Positions 9,199 through 17,447 of a stretch of 64,000 nucleotides of DNA are shown in pieces (positions within the stretch are counted from its first letter, which is position 1; every line of letters starts with the position of its first letter). This DNA comes from Microbulbifer sp. HZ11 (lineage in GTDB: Bacteria > Pseudomonadota > Gammaproteobacteria > Pseudomonadales > Cellvibrionaceae). The stretch covers positions 930,001 through 994,000 of the forward strand of contig NZ_JELR01000002.1 in NCBI RefSeq assembly GCF_000708675.1. Direction: 5' to 3'. A model generated the notes under the pieces. The model worked only from the letters and a program-made list of their open reading frames with translations. It made no database searches and was not told where the DNA came from. Made by a program: the position numbers and the translations under genes.

Positions 9199-9247
9199 AG
9201 TTTCATAATTGTGAAACTAAACATCGATAAACAGCAGTTTATGAAAC
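9199..9247. promoter_or_regulatory. Candidate LysR operator between regulator and bauA
   Basis: A palindrome AGTTTCATAATTGTGAAACT occupies 9199-9218, with perfect 7-bp arms AGTTTCA/TGAAACT. A second, weaker site GTTTATGAAAC follows at 9237-9247. The arrangement of one strong and one weak site between divergent start codons is typical of LysR recall and activation sites. Binding by the neighbouring LysR protein is inferred. Confidence 0.6.
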
Positions 9248-9320
9248 ATTAAAGCTCTTCTACATTTGTCGCAACCCATCGGTCAATCGCGCCGGATACC
9301 CGGCCAAATGGAGAATAAGA

Positions 9321-10658
9321 GTGAGCGACAAGTTTGCCGGGCTCAGCCAGTCTCAGCTGGATGCCTACTGGATGCCCTACACGGGCAACCGCCAGTTCAA
9401 GCAGGACCCACGGATCATCACCGGGGCGGAGGGCTGCTACTACACCGACGCCGATGAACGCCGGATTTTCGATGGACTGTCCGGCCTGTGGACCTGCGGT
9501 GCCGGGCACAACCGGGTGGAAATTGCCGATGCGGTAAGTGAGCAGTTGCGTACCCTGGATTACGCACCGGCCTTCCAGTTTGGCCACCCCAAGGCATTCC
9601 AGCTGGCGGAGCGCATCACCCAGTTTATGCCGCAAGGACTGAACCGGGTGTTCTTCACCGGTTCCGGTTCCGAGTCGGCGGAAACCTCCCTGAAGATTGC
9701 CCGCGCCTACTGGCGCAAAAAGGGCATGCCCTCCAAGACCAAACTGATCGGCCGCGCCAAGGGCTACCACGGGGTGAACTTTGGCGGCATCAGTGTTGGC
9801 GGTATCGGCGCCAATCGGGCCCTGTACGGCACCGCGGTAGACGCCGACCACCTGCCCCACACGGTGCTGCCACAGAACAGGTTCTGCAAAGGCATGCCGG
9901 AGGAAGGAGCGCACCTGGCGGACGAACTGCTGGAGATGATCGCCCTGCACGACGCCTCCAATATCGCGGCGGTGATTGTGGAGCCCATGGCCGGTTCCGC
10001 CGGCGTGCTGCCACCACCGGTGGGCTACCTGCAACGCCTGCGCGAGATCTGTGACCAGCACAACATCCTGCTGATTTTCGATGAGGTGATCACCGCCTTC
10101 GGCCGCATGGGTGCGGCCACCGGTGCGGAGGCGTTCGGCGTAACCCCGGATATCCTCAACACCGCCAAACAACTCACCAACGGCGCAGTGCCCATGGGCG
10201 CGGTGATCGCCAAGCAGGAAATCTACGACACCTTTATGGATCAGGGTGGCCCGGAGTACCTGCTGGAATTGCCCCACGGCTATACCTATTCCGCCCATCC
10301 GGTGTCCTGTGCTGCGGCGTTGGCGTCACTGGATATCCTGGAAAATGAAAACCTGTTCAACCGCGCAGCGGAGCTGGCAGTGATTCTGGAAGACCGGGTG
10401 CACCAGCTGAAGGGCACACCGCTGATTTCCGATATCCGCAACTGCGGCGTGGCCGCGGGCCTCACTATCGAACCGACGCCGGGCGAACCGCTACTGCGCC
10501 CTTACCAGATCGCAATGAAAATGTGGGAGAAAGGCTTTTACGTGCGCTACGGTGGCGACACCATCCAGCTGGGCCTGCCATTTGTGGCGGAGGCGGAGGA
10601 AGTGGATACGCTGGTAAGTGCGCTTGGCGATGCAATCAATGAGGTTGCTGCGGGTTAA
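9321..10658 (+). CDS. bauA: Omega-amino acid (beta-alanine):pyruvate aminotransferase
   Basis: The 445-residue class III PLP aminotransferase shows the cofactor features of the family: Asp254 in LIFDEVITAF and the Schiff-base Lys283 in NTAKQLTNGAVPMGAV. The N-terminal WMPYTGNRQFK segment is characteristic of the beta-alanine:pyruvate group, which converts beta-alanine and pyruvate to malonate semialdehyde and alanine. The start is GTG 9321 with GGAGAATAAGA directly upstream. The product would feed the downstream MmsA dehydrogenase, and the divergent LysR gene is the likely regulator. Unlike compact bau operons, a 400-base repeat array separates this gene from the dehydrogenase. Confidence 0.9.
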   Translation: MSDKFAGLSQSQLDAYWMPYTGNRQFKQDPRIITGAEGCYYTDADERRIFDGLSGLWTCGAGHNRVEIADAVSEQLRTLDYAPAFQFGHPKAFQLAERITQFMPQGLNRVFFTGSGSESAETSLKIARAYWRKKGMPSKTKLIGRAKGYHGVNFGGISVGGIGANRALYGTAVDADHLPHTVLPQNRFCKGMPEEGAHLADELLEMIALHDASNIAAVIVEPMAGSAGVLPPPVGYLQRLREICDQHNILLIFDEVITAFGRMGAATGAEAFGVTPDILNTAKQLTNGAVPMGAVIAKQEIYDTFMDQGGPEYLLELPHGYTYSAHPVSCAAALASLDILENENLFNRAAELAVILEDRVHQLKGTPLISDIRNCGVAAGLTIEPTPGEPLLRPYQIAMKMWEKGFYVRYGGDTIQLGLPFVAEAEEVDTLVSALGDAINEVAAG

Positions 10659-10665
10659 CAATCAT

Positions 10666-11034
10666 CGTCATGCCGGAGTTGATCCGGCATCCAGTGGACG
10701 CGGCACCATCCAGCTTCCTAGCGCTGGATCCCGGGTCAAGCCCGGGATGACCCGGTTCGTCATGCCGGACTCGATCCGGCATCCAGTGGACGCGGCACCA
10801 TCCAGCTTCGTTGCGCTGGATCCCGGATCGAGCCCGGGATGACATAGCTCGTCATGCCGGACCTGATCCGGCATCCAGTGGGCGTGGCACCATCCAGCTT
10901 CCTAGCGCTGGATCCCGGGTCAAGCCCGGGATGACCCGGTTCGTCATGCCGGACCTGATCCGGCATCCAGTGTACGTGGCACTATCCAGCTTCGTAGCGC
11001 TGGACCCCGGACCAAGCCCGGGATGACGGGAACA
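10666..11034. repeat. Four-copy 92-bp REP/BIME-like palindromic repeat array
   Basis: Units start with GTCATGCCGGA at 10667, 10759, 10851 and 10943, an exact 92-base period. Each unit holds two palindromes: one around GCCGGACTTGATCCGGC and one around CCCGGGTCAAGCCCGGG, each ending in GTCAT or ATGAC and separated by a short spacer. Copies differ by scattered substitutions. The short reading frames across the array have no coding character. It occupies nearly the whole bauA-mmsA gap (10659-11065), leaving only the mmsA ribosome site. A related relic lies at 36902-36930. Confidence 0.95.
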
Positions 11035-11065
11035 AAACAATTAAATATTTTCGAGAGGAAACAGC

Positions 11066-12559
11066 ATGAACACCGTAGGCCATTTTATTAACGGCAGTAC
11101 CACCGAAGCCGCCGAGCGCACCCAGGATGTTTTCAATCCGGCCACCGGCACCGTGTCCAAGCAGGTTGCGATTGCCGGCAAGGCCACCGTGGAAGAAGCC
11201 GTTGCCGCAGCACAGGAAGCCTATAAAAGCTGGCGCAACACCCAGCCCGCCAAGCGCGCCCGCATCATGTTCAAGTTCAGGCAATTACTGGAAGACAATG
11301 CGGAAAAAATCTGCGCGCTGATCGGCGAGGAGCACGGCAAAATTTCTCACGACGCCATGGGCGAACTGACCCGCGGAATCGACAATGTGGAATTTGCCTG
11401 TGGCGCGCCGCAGATGCTGAAGGGTGAGCACAGCCGCAATGTGGGCCCGGATATCGATTCCTGGAGCGAGATGCAGCCGCTGGGCGTGGTTGCCGGTATT
11501 ACCCCATTCAACTTCCCAGCCATGGTACCCCTGTGGATGTTTCCGCTGGCCATTGTGTGCGGCAACACCTTTGTACTGAAACCTTCCGAACGCGACCCTT
11601 CCTGCTCCCTGCTGCTGGCACAACTGCTGCAGGAAGCCGGCCTGCCGGACGGCGTATTCAATGTGGTCAATGGCGATAAAGTGGCGGTGGACACCCTGCT
11701 TACGGATCCGCGCGTGGAAGCGGTCAGTTTTGTGGGCTCCACCCCCATTGCCGAATACGTTTACGCAACCGCCACCGCGCACGGTAAACGCTGCCAGGCT
11801 CTGGGCGGAGCCAAAAACCACGCGATCATCATGCCGGATGCGGATATGGACAATGCCGTCGCAGCACTGACCGGTGCGGCCTTTGGCTCCTCCGGCGAGC
11901 GCTGTATGGCCCTGTCGGTAGCGGTTTGCGTGGGCGACGAAGCGGCGGATAGGTTTATCGACAAGATGTCCACCGCCATGCAGGACCTGAAAGTGGGTGC
12001 CTACAGCGACAGCAGCAACGACTTTGGCCCGGTCATCACCGAGGCGCACATGAACAAGGTCAACGGTTATATCGCCAGTGCCGCCGAGCAGGGCGCCACC
12101 ATTGTGGTGGACGGCCGCAACCCGAAAGTCGCCGGATTTGAAAACGGCTTCTTTGTCGGCGGCACCCTGATCGATAATGTGAAAGCGGGCATGGCCTGTT
12201 ACGAAGAGGAAATCTTCGGCCCGGTACTGCTGGTGGTGCGCGCGGACTCCATGGAGCAGGCCATGCAGATGATCAACGATCACGAGTACGGCAACGGCAC
12301 CTGCATCTTTACCCGCGATGGCGAAGCGGCGCGCTACTTCAGTGACAATATTCTGGTAGGCATGGTCGGTATCAACGTGCCGCTGCCCGTACCCGTGGCC
12401 TACCACAGCTTCGGCGGCTGGAAACGCTCCCTGTTCGGTGACCTCGGCACTTACGGTCCGGACGGTGTGCGCTTCTACACCAAGCGCAAAACCATTACCC
12501 AGCGCTGGCCTTCCAGCGGTGTACGTGAGGGAGCACAGTTCTCCTTCCCCAGCAATTAA
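11066..12559 (+). CDS. mmsA: Methylmalonate-semialdehyde dehydrogenase (CoA-acylating)
   Basis: The 497-residue aldehyde dehydrogenase has the MmsA-specific active site SSGERCMALS (nucleophile Cys280) and the nucleotide-binding SFVGSTPIAEYVY segment near 221-233. MmsA converts malonate semialdehyde or methylmalonate semialdehyde plus CoA and NAD+ to acetyl-CoA or propionyl-CoA. Following bauA, its likely task here is the second step of beta-alanine breakdown, the role called BauC in Pseudomonas. The ribosome site GAGAGGAAACAGC precedes ATG 11066, and a strong terminator follows the stop. Length is normal for the family. Confidence 0.95.
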   Translation: MNTVGHFINGSTTEAAERTQDVFNPATGTVSKQVAIAGKATVEEAVAAAQEAYKSWRNTQPAKRARIMFKFRQLLEDNAEKICALIGEEHGKISHDAMGELTRGIDNVEFACGAPQMLKGEHSRNVGPDIDSWSEMQPLGVVAGITPFNFPAMVPLWMFPLAIVCGNTFVLKPSERDPSCSLLLAQLLQEAGLPDGVFNVVNGDKVAVDTLLTDPRVEAVSFVGSTPIAEYVYATATAHGKRCQALGGAKNHAIIMPDADMDNAVAALTGAAFGSSGERCMALSVAVCVGDEAADRFIDKMSTAMQDLKVGAYSDSSNDFGPVITEAHMNKVNGYIASAAEQGATIVVDGRNPKVAGFENGFFVGGTLIDNVKAGMACYEEEIFGPVLLVVRADSMEQAMQMINDHEYGNGTCIFTRDGEAARYFSDNILVGMVGINVPLPVPVAYHSFGGWKRSLFGDLGTYGPDGVRFYTKRKTITQRWPSSGVREGAQFSFPSN

Positions 12560-12571
12560 TTTCCGCCCAGT

Positions 12572-12607
12572 AAAAAACGCCCGCAGCCAATACTGCGGGC
12601 GTTTTTT
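12572..12607. terminator. Bidirectional intrinsic terminator
   Basis: Stem CGCCCGCAG/CTGCGGGCG with a short loop is flanked by A6 and T6 runs. It can therefore end transcription of mmsA on the plus strand and of the convergent outer-membrane-like gene (stop at 12623) on the minus strand. Confidence 0.95.
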
Positions 12608-12622
12608 CGTTGGAGTGCGGAA

Positions 12623-13738
12623 TTACAACTGCGCCGACCAGGCCACGGCCACGGTCAGGCTGTGGGATTTGTCCAGGCTGGGGTTGTCAAAACCCAACTG
12701 GAATTTGACCCGGGCACTGTCGTCACTCAGGGCGAACAGCCATTGGCCCTCCTCACCATCCACACCCACATACGGATTGCCGGGTAAATTGCCCCAGCGG
12801 ATTCCCGGGCGATAGCGCACAGTGTCGGCGAAATACTCTACATCCAGTGAAAGCTGATAGCCGCTCATCTGCTCGACGTAGCGGCCAGTGGCGTACACCG
12901 GCATGGTGAACTCATGGTCCTCGAGTTCGCGCCAACCGGAAAATACCGGGGCGAGCTGCACCTCGTCTTCTACATCGCGGTCGGCGGTATCGAATTTACC
13001 GTAGGTATAGGGTGCCCGCTCCCAGCGAATCAGGCTGTAGGCATCCTCCACCCGCACAAACATTTTGCGCTGGTTGTTCTGGTACCCGGCCACCAGATCC
13101 AGGGTAAGCCCCTCACCTTCGGGCTTTTCGAAATCGTGCGCGAGCAACAGATCTTCGGAATAGCGGTAGTCCAGAGACGCATTACCGGCAAAAAACTGCT
13201 CGTCGCTGCTCAACAGCCCATCGATAGTGCCATCCTGAAATTCCCGCGCTTTCAGCAGGCTGACATCCGCCTGAAAGAACAGGCCGCTGTCCAGGTTCCA
13301 GCGGCGCTTGAGGCGAATACCGTCGGCCAGTAATTGCAGCGCGTTCAGATATACCGGCACCGCACCCTCAGGCGGAGTGAGGTCCTGCTCGTCGCGATAG
13401 TAGAGATCGGCCGTGGCGCGGTTATAGGTCAACTGGTAATCGTAACGGACCGTGTAAGACAGCCCCCAGTCACCAAGCCAGACACCAGTATCCAGGCGAT
13501 TTCTGGTCCAGGAATTCTCGCCGCGGCCCGGGGCCTGCTTCCATTTGCCGGCAAATTCACTGATGGGCAGCGCTTCACTGATGGTGCGGCTGTAAAAATC
13601 GAGAGAGACTTCCGGGCTAGGTAGTGCGACTGACTGTAGCGGCACATTCATCAACCCCAGAAACAGAAAGGGCCACCAGAGGTGGCCCGATCCATTTCTG
13701 CGAATATCTCCCTGCTTAGAGCAGAGTTTCAATCGCAT
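12623..13738 (-). CDS. Unrecognised exported, outer-membrane-like protein
   Basis: The 371-residue protein starts with a basic region and a hydrophobic stretch (WWPFLFLGLMNVPLQ, about residues 21-35), consistent with a signal peptide cleaved near SVA. The rest alternates polar and aromatic/hydrophobic residues (for example GLSYTVRYDYQLTYN), as in transmembrane beta-strands, and lacks long hydrophobic helices. No family is recognised. Its start overlaps the end of the upstream polyserine lipoprotein gene by 23 bases, so the two are probably translationally coupled. A lipoprotein with an outer-membrane-like partner suggests a surface complex. That is inference. A later Met at 13651 is a less likely start because it would remove the signal. 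Confidence 0.75.
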   Translation of the reverse strand: MRLKLCSKQGDIRRNGSGHLWWPFLFLGLMNVPLQSVALPSPEVSLDFYSRTISEALPISEFAGKWKQAPGRGENSWTRNRLDTGVWLGDWGLSYTVRYDYQLTYNRATADLYYRDEQDLTPPEGAVPVYLNALQLLADGIRLKRRWNLDSGLFFQADVSLLKAREFQDGTIDGLLSSDEQFFAGNASLDYRYSEDLLLAHDFEKPEGEGLTLDLVAGYQNNQRKMFVRVEDAYSLIRWERAPYTYGKFDTADRDVEDEVQLAPVFSGWRELEDHEFTMPVYATGRYVEQMSGYQLSLDVEYFADTVRYRPGIRWGNLPGNPYVGVDGEEGQWLFALSDDSARVKFQLGFDNPSLDKSHSLTVAVAWSAQL

Positions 13739-16535
13739 TGTCGATCCAGGTGATCAGGTAAATATCGTTTTCTTTGCTAAGGGTACCGTAAACGGTGCCG
13801 TCTTTGCTGATGTAACCGCGCAGGGTTTCATCATTTTCGGATTCCGTGAACTCCAGCATAAAGGACGTACCCTCACCCTCGCTCAGGACCACCTCGGTCA
13901 CCGCTTCATCTGCGTAGTCGATGTCGATACGCAACAGGTCGGCGCCCCAGGACAGGGTTAGCACCGCCTCGGCAATATCGTAGCCGGTGCGTTTTACCAC
14001 CAGCTCGACATCCATGGTTGGCAGATTCGTAGAGAGCTTGCCCGCAGCGCGCAGGCGCGCGGTCGCTTTCAGGTAACGGCCTTCTGCGTCGAAGTCCATT
14101 TCCGCGTTATCCAGAACTGCGACGAGGCTGCCGCTATCGCTGCCGGTAAAGAGCGAAGTGGTCCACAGCCCTGCGTCCCACCAGTCTTCCGGACCCGCAG
14201 TGTATATACCTTCGGCGGCCACCGTTGCTTCCAGGCCATTAATCAGGTCCTGATGATCAGCGGTGAAAGCGATGCGAATATCCTGTGCGATATCAGTCTG
14301 GCCAGCCGCCACACCGCTAACACACCCGCTGGTGTCCCAGTTCCAGAATCCCCAGACGGGTTCGTTTTCACACTCGTACTGGCTGGTGACACCTTCAAGC
14401 AGTTCGTTTACCCCCCAGAATTCATAACTCTCACCTACCCACGGGCACTGTGCATCGCCCTCGACACTGCAGCTCAGGTCGATAAAGTGCTGATAGCTTT
14501 CTTCCGAGTAGCGATAGGAATAAACCACGGTAGCCTGGTTGCCCACTTTCCCATGTACCACGGTCAGCGTGTTGTTTTCGGCGCTGTAGGCATAGGAAGT
14601 CAGGTCATCGCGCTCGTAGCCTTCCGGAGTGAAACTGTACTCGGCGATATTATCGAGAGTGAGTGAAACCAGCGCTTCTACAGAAGTTTCATTTGCCTTA
14701 TCAGAGAAGGCGCCGCTCAACAGCAGTTTTTCCGGCAACAGACCCAGGTGATCATTTTCTGGTTGAGCTGCGAGTAGTGCGGCAGATTTGCGAATGCCAA
14801 ATTCAATGGTGCCTTCGAAAGCGTATTCAGTATTTTCCAGTCCACCGTTGATCATCAGCCAGAGGCTATTGATATCGGGCGCATCTTCCGACTCTTCTCC
14901 GAACGACTCTGCAAGATTCAATTTCACCTGGGAGGCGTCGCTCAGAGAAAGGCTTACATCATCACGGCCCGCACTACCTTCGATCGTGAATATATGCTCG
15001 GCCGCCGCCAACGCCAGGGAGCCCGGCTCACCAGTAAGAACTGGCAGCGTGATTTCCATATTGACCGCAACCTGATCGGCAGTGGTAGAGGAGTCACCAT
15101 CGATATCATAGATACCTCCGGCCAGGGTCCAGACGGTCCCGCTGCGAGAAATGGTACCCGCGGGGAAATGGCTCAGGGCATCGGCACGGGAATCGTAGTC
15201 GGTGTCTTCCTGATACTTGTCCCAAAGGTAGCCCGCTGCGTCGGTTACACTTGTGTAAGGTGCTTCCAGTGCTGGTTCAGCGGCAAACTCTACTGCCGAG
15301 ATCTGGTTCAGCAGGACATCACTGACCTCGCGGAAACCGGCAATCACTTCCTGAGCATCCGAGTCCAGCAGGGCTTCTGCAGATTGCAGTTTTACAACGA
15401 TATTTTCCTCGTTGTAGCCATCCGATTCGCCATCCAGCTCATTCTGGATCGCTTCAACCGCTTCTATGGAAACTTTACGCGCGGTCGCAATCAGGTTTTT
15501 TGCCGCCTGCAGGTTATCTGCCAGTTCGGAGTCTACTTCTACCGGTGGGGTACAGCTGGCGCGATCGCCACAGTTTTCTTCGACGGCCTCGTCGGCGTCA
15601 CTCTGGGCTGCGCTGGCTGCGTCGGCCACACCGGCTAGGCTTTCGTTGTTTTTGCTGGTGGCAGTGGCCACTTCTTCCAACGCAGCGCTGATCGCTTTCA
15701 CCGCTTCCGCATCAACGGTATTGGCATCGAAGCCGGCACTGAGGCTGACGAGTTGTGCAGCCACGTCACCGGAAGCCGCGGCTTCTACCGCCGCGTTCAG
15801 CAGGGCGAAACGCAGTTCCTGCTCTCCGGCTTCCGTGGCACTGGTCAGGTCAACCGGAGCGATGGTGCTCGGGTTTGCATCCAGACCAAAGGTATCTTTG
15901 ACAAACTGGTTGGCAGCGTTGATGGATGCCTGGGTGGGTGCAGGGCCGGCTTTTTCAGCCACCAGCGTGGTCAGTGCGGTAATGCTAGAGGAAACACTGG
16001 TTGCGCTGGCATCAACAAAAGTCACCGAGCTCAACTGGTAATCCAGTGCGTATTTTTCCCCGAAACCGATGCTGCCATCTTTATCGGTGTCATCGTCGCT
16101 GTCGCCGGCGGTGCGACACACGGCGGTATCACAGGTCACCATGGCGACACTGTCTGCCGGGTTTTTCAGTACCAGTTTTACCGCGCCGGTGTAATCGGCG
16201 AGATCAATGGAATAGCTGCCGTCAGCGCCAGTGGTGGCCGAGCCCAGCAGGGTATTGTCCGCGCCATAGGCCTCGACAAGTGCACCGGCGATGATGCCCT
16301 TGGCGGCCGTACCGCCAACGGGAATGGAGCTGCCTGTACCACCGCTACTGGATCCAGAGCTGGAACTGGAGCTGGAGCTACCACCGCTCGAGCTACTGGA
16401 ACTGGAGCTTGAACTGCTTGAGCTCGAACTGCTTGAGCTCGAGCTACTGGAGCCTCCGTTGTCTGAAGAACTGCCACCGCCGCCGCAGGCTGTGAGTGCA
16501 GTGACCGCAATGGCCAGTGCGAGTTGTTTATACAT
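13716..16535 (-). CDS. Large lipoprotein with polyserine linker, function unknown
   Basis: The 939-residue protein has a lipoprotein signal (LTAC, Cys17), then an extraordinary low-complexity segment of Ser and Gly from about residue 18 to 72. Polyserine linkers of this kind are known from secreted enzymes of polysaccharide degraders such as Saccharophagus and Microbulbifer. Residues about 75-130 (GTAAKGIIAGALVEAYG...TGADGSYSIDL) look like a carboxypeptidase-regulatory or Ig-like beta-sandwich. The remaining 800 residues are acidic, rich in short beta-like segments, contain several Cys that could form disulfides, and match no family I know. There is no catalytic signature. A CRP-like site lies 135 bases upstream. 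The overlapping downstream gene encodes its probable partner. Confidence 0.85.
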   Translation of the reverse strand: MYKQLALAIAVTALTACGGGGSSSDNGGSSSSSSSSSSSSSSSSSSSSSSGGSSSSSSSSGSSSGGTGSSIPVGGTAAKGIIAGALVEAYGADNTLLGSATTGADGSYSIDLADYTGAVKLVLKNPADSVAMVTCDTAVCRTAGDSDDDTDKDGSIGFGEKYALDYQLSSVTFVDASATSVSSSITALTTLVAEKAGPAPTQASINAANQFVKDTFGLDANPSTIAPVDLTSATEAGEQELRFALLNAAVEAAASGDVAAQLVSLSAGFDANTVDAEAVKAISAALEEVATATSKNNESLAGVADAASAAQSDADEAVEENCGDRASCTPPVEVDSELADNLQAAKNLIATARKVSIEAVEAIQNELDGESDGYNEENIVVKLQSAEALLDSDAQEVIAGFREVSDVLLNQISAVEFAAEPALEAPYTSVTDAAGYLWDKYQEDTDYDSRADALSHFPAGTISRSGTVWTLAGGIYDIDGDSSTTADQVAVNMEITLPVLTGEPGSLALAAAEHIFTIEGSAGRDDVSLSLSDASQVKLNLAESFGEESEDAPDINSLWLMINGGLENTEYAFEGTIEFGIRKSAALLAAQPENDHLGLLPEKLLLSGAFSDKANETSVEALVSLTLDNIAEYSFTPEGYERDDLTSYAYSAENNTLTVVHGKVGNQATVVYSYRYSEESYQHFIDLSCSVEGDAQCPWVGESYEFWGVNELLEGVTSQYECENEPVWGFWNWDTSGCVSGVAAGQTDIAQDIRIAFTADHQDLINGLEATVAAEGIYTAGPEDWWDAGLWTTSLFTGSDSGSLVAVLDNAEMDFDAEGRYLKATARLRAAGKLSTNLPTMDVELVVKRTGYDIAEAVLTLSWGADLLRIDIDYADEAVTEVVLSEGEGTSFMLEFTESENDETLRGYISKDGTVYGTLSKENDIYLITWIDNAIETLL

Positions 16536-16669
16536 GCTTTCCCCTTCACTCCTGCTGGAGTGCTTCCTTGTCGATAACCGTTTGAAAAACTCGGGACACC
16601 ACCCATTGACTGGATCATTCTGTGCCCACCTCTCCTTTTCGGGCTGCCCCCAAGCAGTCGCCCAAAAAC

Positions 16670-16685
16670 TGTGACGCGTATCTCA
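16670..16685. promoter_or_regulatory. Candidate CRP/Vfr site upstream of polyserine lipoprotein
   Basis: TGTGACGCGTATCTCA fits the CRP pattern TGTGA-N6-TCACA with one mismatch. It lies 135 bases upstream of the lipoprotein start at 16535, and a CRP/Vfr gene is present at 29390. It is a single unaligned match, so confidence is modest. Confidence 0.4.
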
Positions 16686-16732
16686 CTTCGTCACAGGCGG
16701 AAAATGATGCCGGTGGATGTTTGGCGCCTCAA

Positions 16733-16831
16733 TAGCCCCTTTTAATCATTTTTGTGGCCCTCATTGATTGCCCTGCGAGCAAAGTGGTGACATTCCACCC
16801 AGAAGTGTCATTGCATGAGTAAAAGGGGCTA
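16733..16831. other. Widely spaced perfect inverted repeat in a 447-base gap
   Basis: The gap 16536-16982 has no convincing gene; a 78-codon minus-strand frame (16729-16965) has no ribosome site or coding character. Within it TAGCCCCTTTTA (16733-16744) is matched exactly by its reverse complement TAAAAGGGGCTA (16820-16831), 75 bases apart. The spacer contains further short GTGACA/TGTCAT-type inversions. It could be a structured leader, a small RNA or a looped operator between the lipoprotein and ridA promoters. Confidence 0.5.
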
Positions 16832-16982
16832 ACGACGACGCTCTCTTGCCGTAGGAGAAAACGCTGCCCTGTGTCATCATCCGCGCGCCAAAAAACCGGC
16901 CAACCAGAGCAGAAAAGCCCGAGCGGGTGACCACCGGCCAGATCTGTTTCAGGGAAGCCAATCAACGAAAGGAATACACAGA

Positions 16983-17360
16983 ATGAGCAGAAAGCTGATT
17001 TCCAGCGGATCGGAGTTTGAGAGCAAGATTGGTTACTCCCGCGCAGTGGTGGATGGCGACTATGTTTTTGTCTCCGGCACCACCGGCTTCAATTACGCTA
17101 CCAACAGTATCAGCGGCGATGTAGCCGAGCAGGCAGACCAGTGTTTCGCCAATATCGAGCAGGCGTTGAAGGAAGCCGGCAGCAGTATCGAGCGCATTGC
17201 GCGGGTTACCTATATCCTGCCGAACCGGGATGACTTCCAGCCTTGCTGGCCGGTATTTCAGAAGTGGCTGGGCGAGGTGCGCCCTGCCGCCACCGTTTTT
17301 GAAGCGCGACTGCTGGACGATGCAATGAAGATTGAAATTCAGGTCACCGCGCGGATTTGA
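16983..17360 (+). CDS. RidA family protein (imine/enamine deaminase-like)
   Basis: The 125-residue protein is a full-length YjgF/YER057c/UK114 member. The substrate-binding Arg is in VRPAATVFE (about residue 101), the Glu is in KIEIQVTA (about 119), and GDYVFVSGTTG is typical. RidA proteins hydrolyse reactive 2-aminoacrylate and related imines released by PLP enzymes. The segment RLLDDAMKIEIQV suits the broader Rid groups rather than the archetype, so its preferred imine is uncertain. AAGGAATACACAGA precedes the start. It stands alone between genes on the opposite strand. Confidence 0.88.
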   Translation: MSRKLISSGSEFESKIGYSRAVVDGDYVFVSGTTGFNYATNSISGDVAEQADQCFANIEQALKEAGSSIERIARVTYILPNRDDFQPCWPVFQKWLGEVRPAATVFEARLLDDAMKIEIQVTARI

Positions 17361-17397
17361 TCCGGTCACCTGATCCGGTCACCTGCTCCGGTCACCT
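17359..17397. repeat. 13-bp tandem repeat across the ridA stop codon
   Basis: GATCCGGTCACCT occurs twice in exact succession (17359-17371, 17372-17384) and a third time with one change (17385-17397). The array starts inside the TGA stop codon of the RidA gene. Confidence 0.9.
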
Positions 17398-17410
17398 GAA
17401 TGGTAAATTA

Positions 17411-17434
17411 CGGAAGGATCGCCTGGTCCTTCCG
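17411..17434. terminator. Hairpin between convergent genes
   Basis: The 8-bp arms CGGAAGGA/TCCTTCCG enclose an 8-base loop. No clear T tract follows on either strand, so it is a weak terminator candidate between ridA and the convergent transglycosylase gene. Confidence 0.45.
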
Positions 17435-17447
17435 CATTCACACGGAA

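Noticed and set aside
10666-11034. CRISPR array reading of the 92-bp repeats
   Set aside because: The whole 92-base unit repeats with no unique spacers, and no cas genes are nearby.
11285-12406. 373-codon open frame antisense to mmsA
   Set aside because: It is a shadow of mmsA with no start signals.
16729-16965. 78-codon minus-strand frame in the lipoprotein-ridA gap
   Set aside because: There is no ribosome site, the composition is non-coding and it crosses an inverted repeat.
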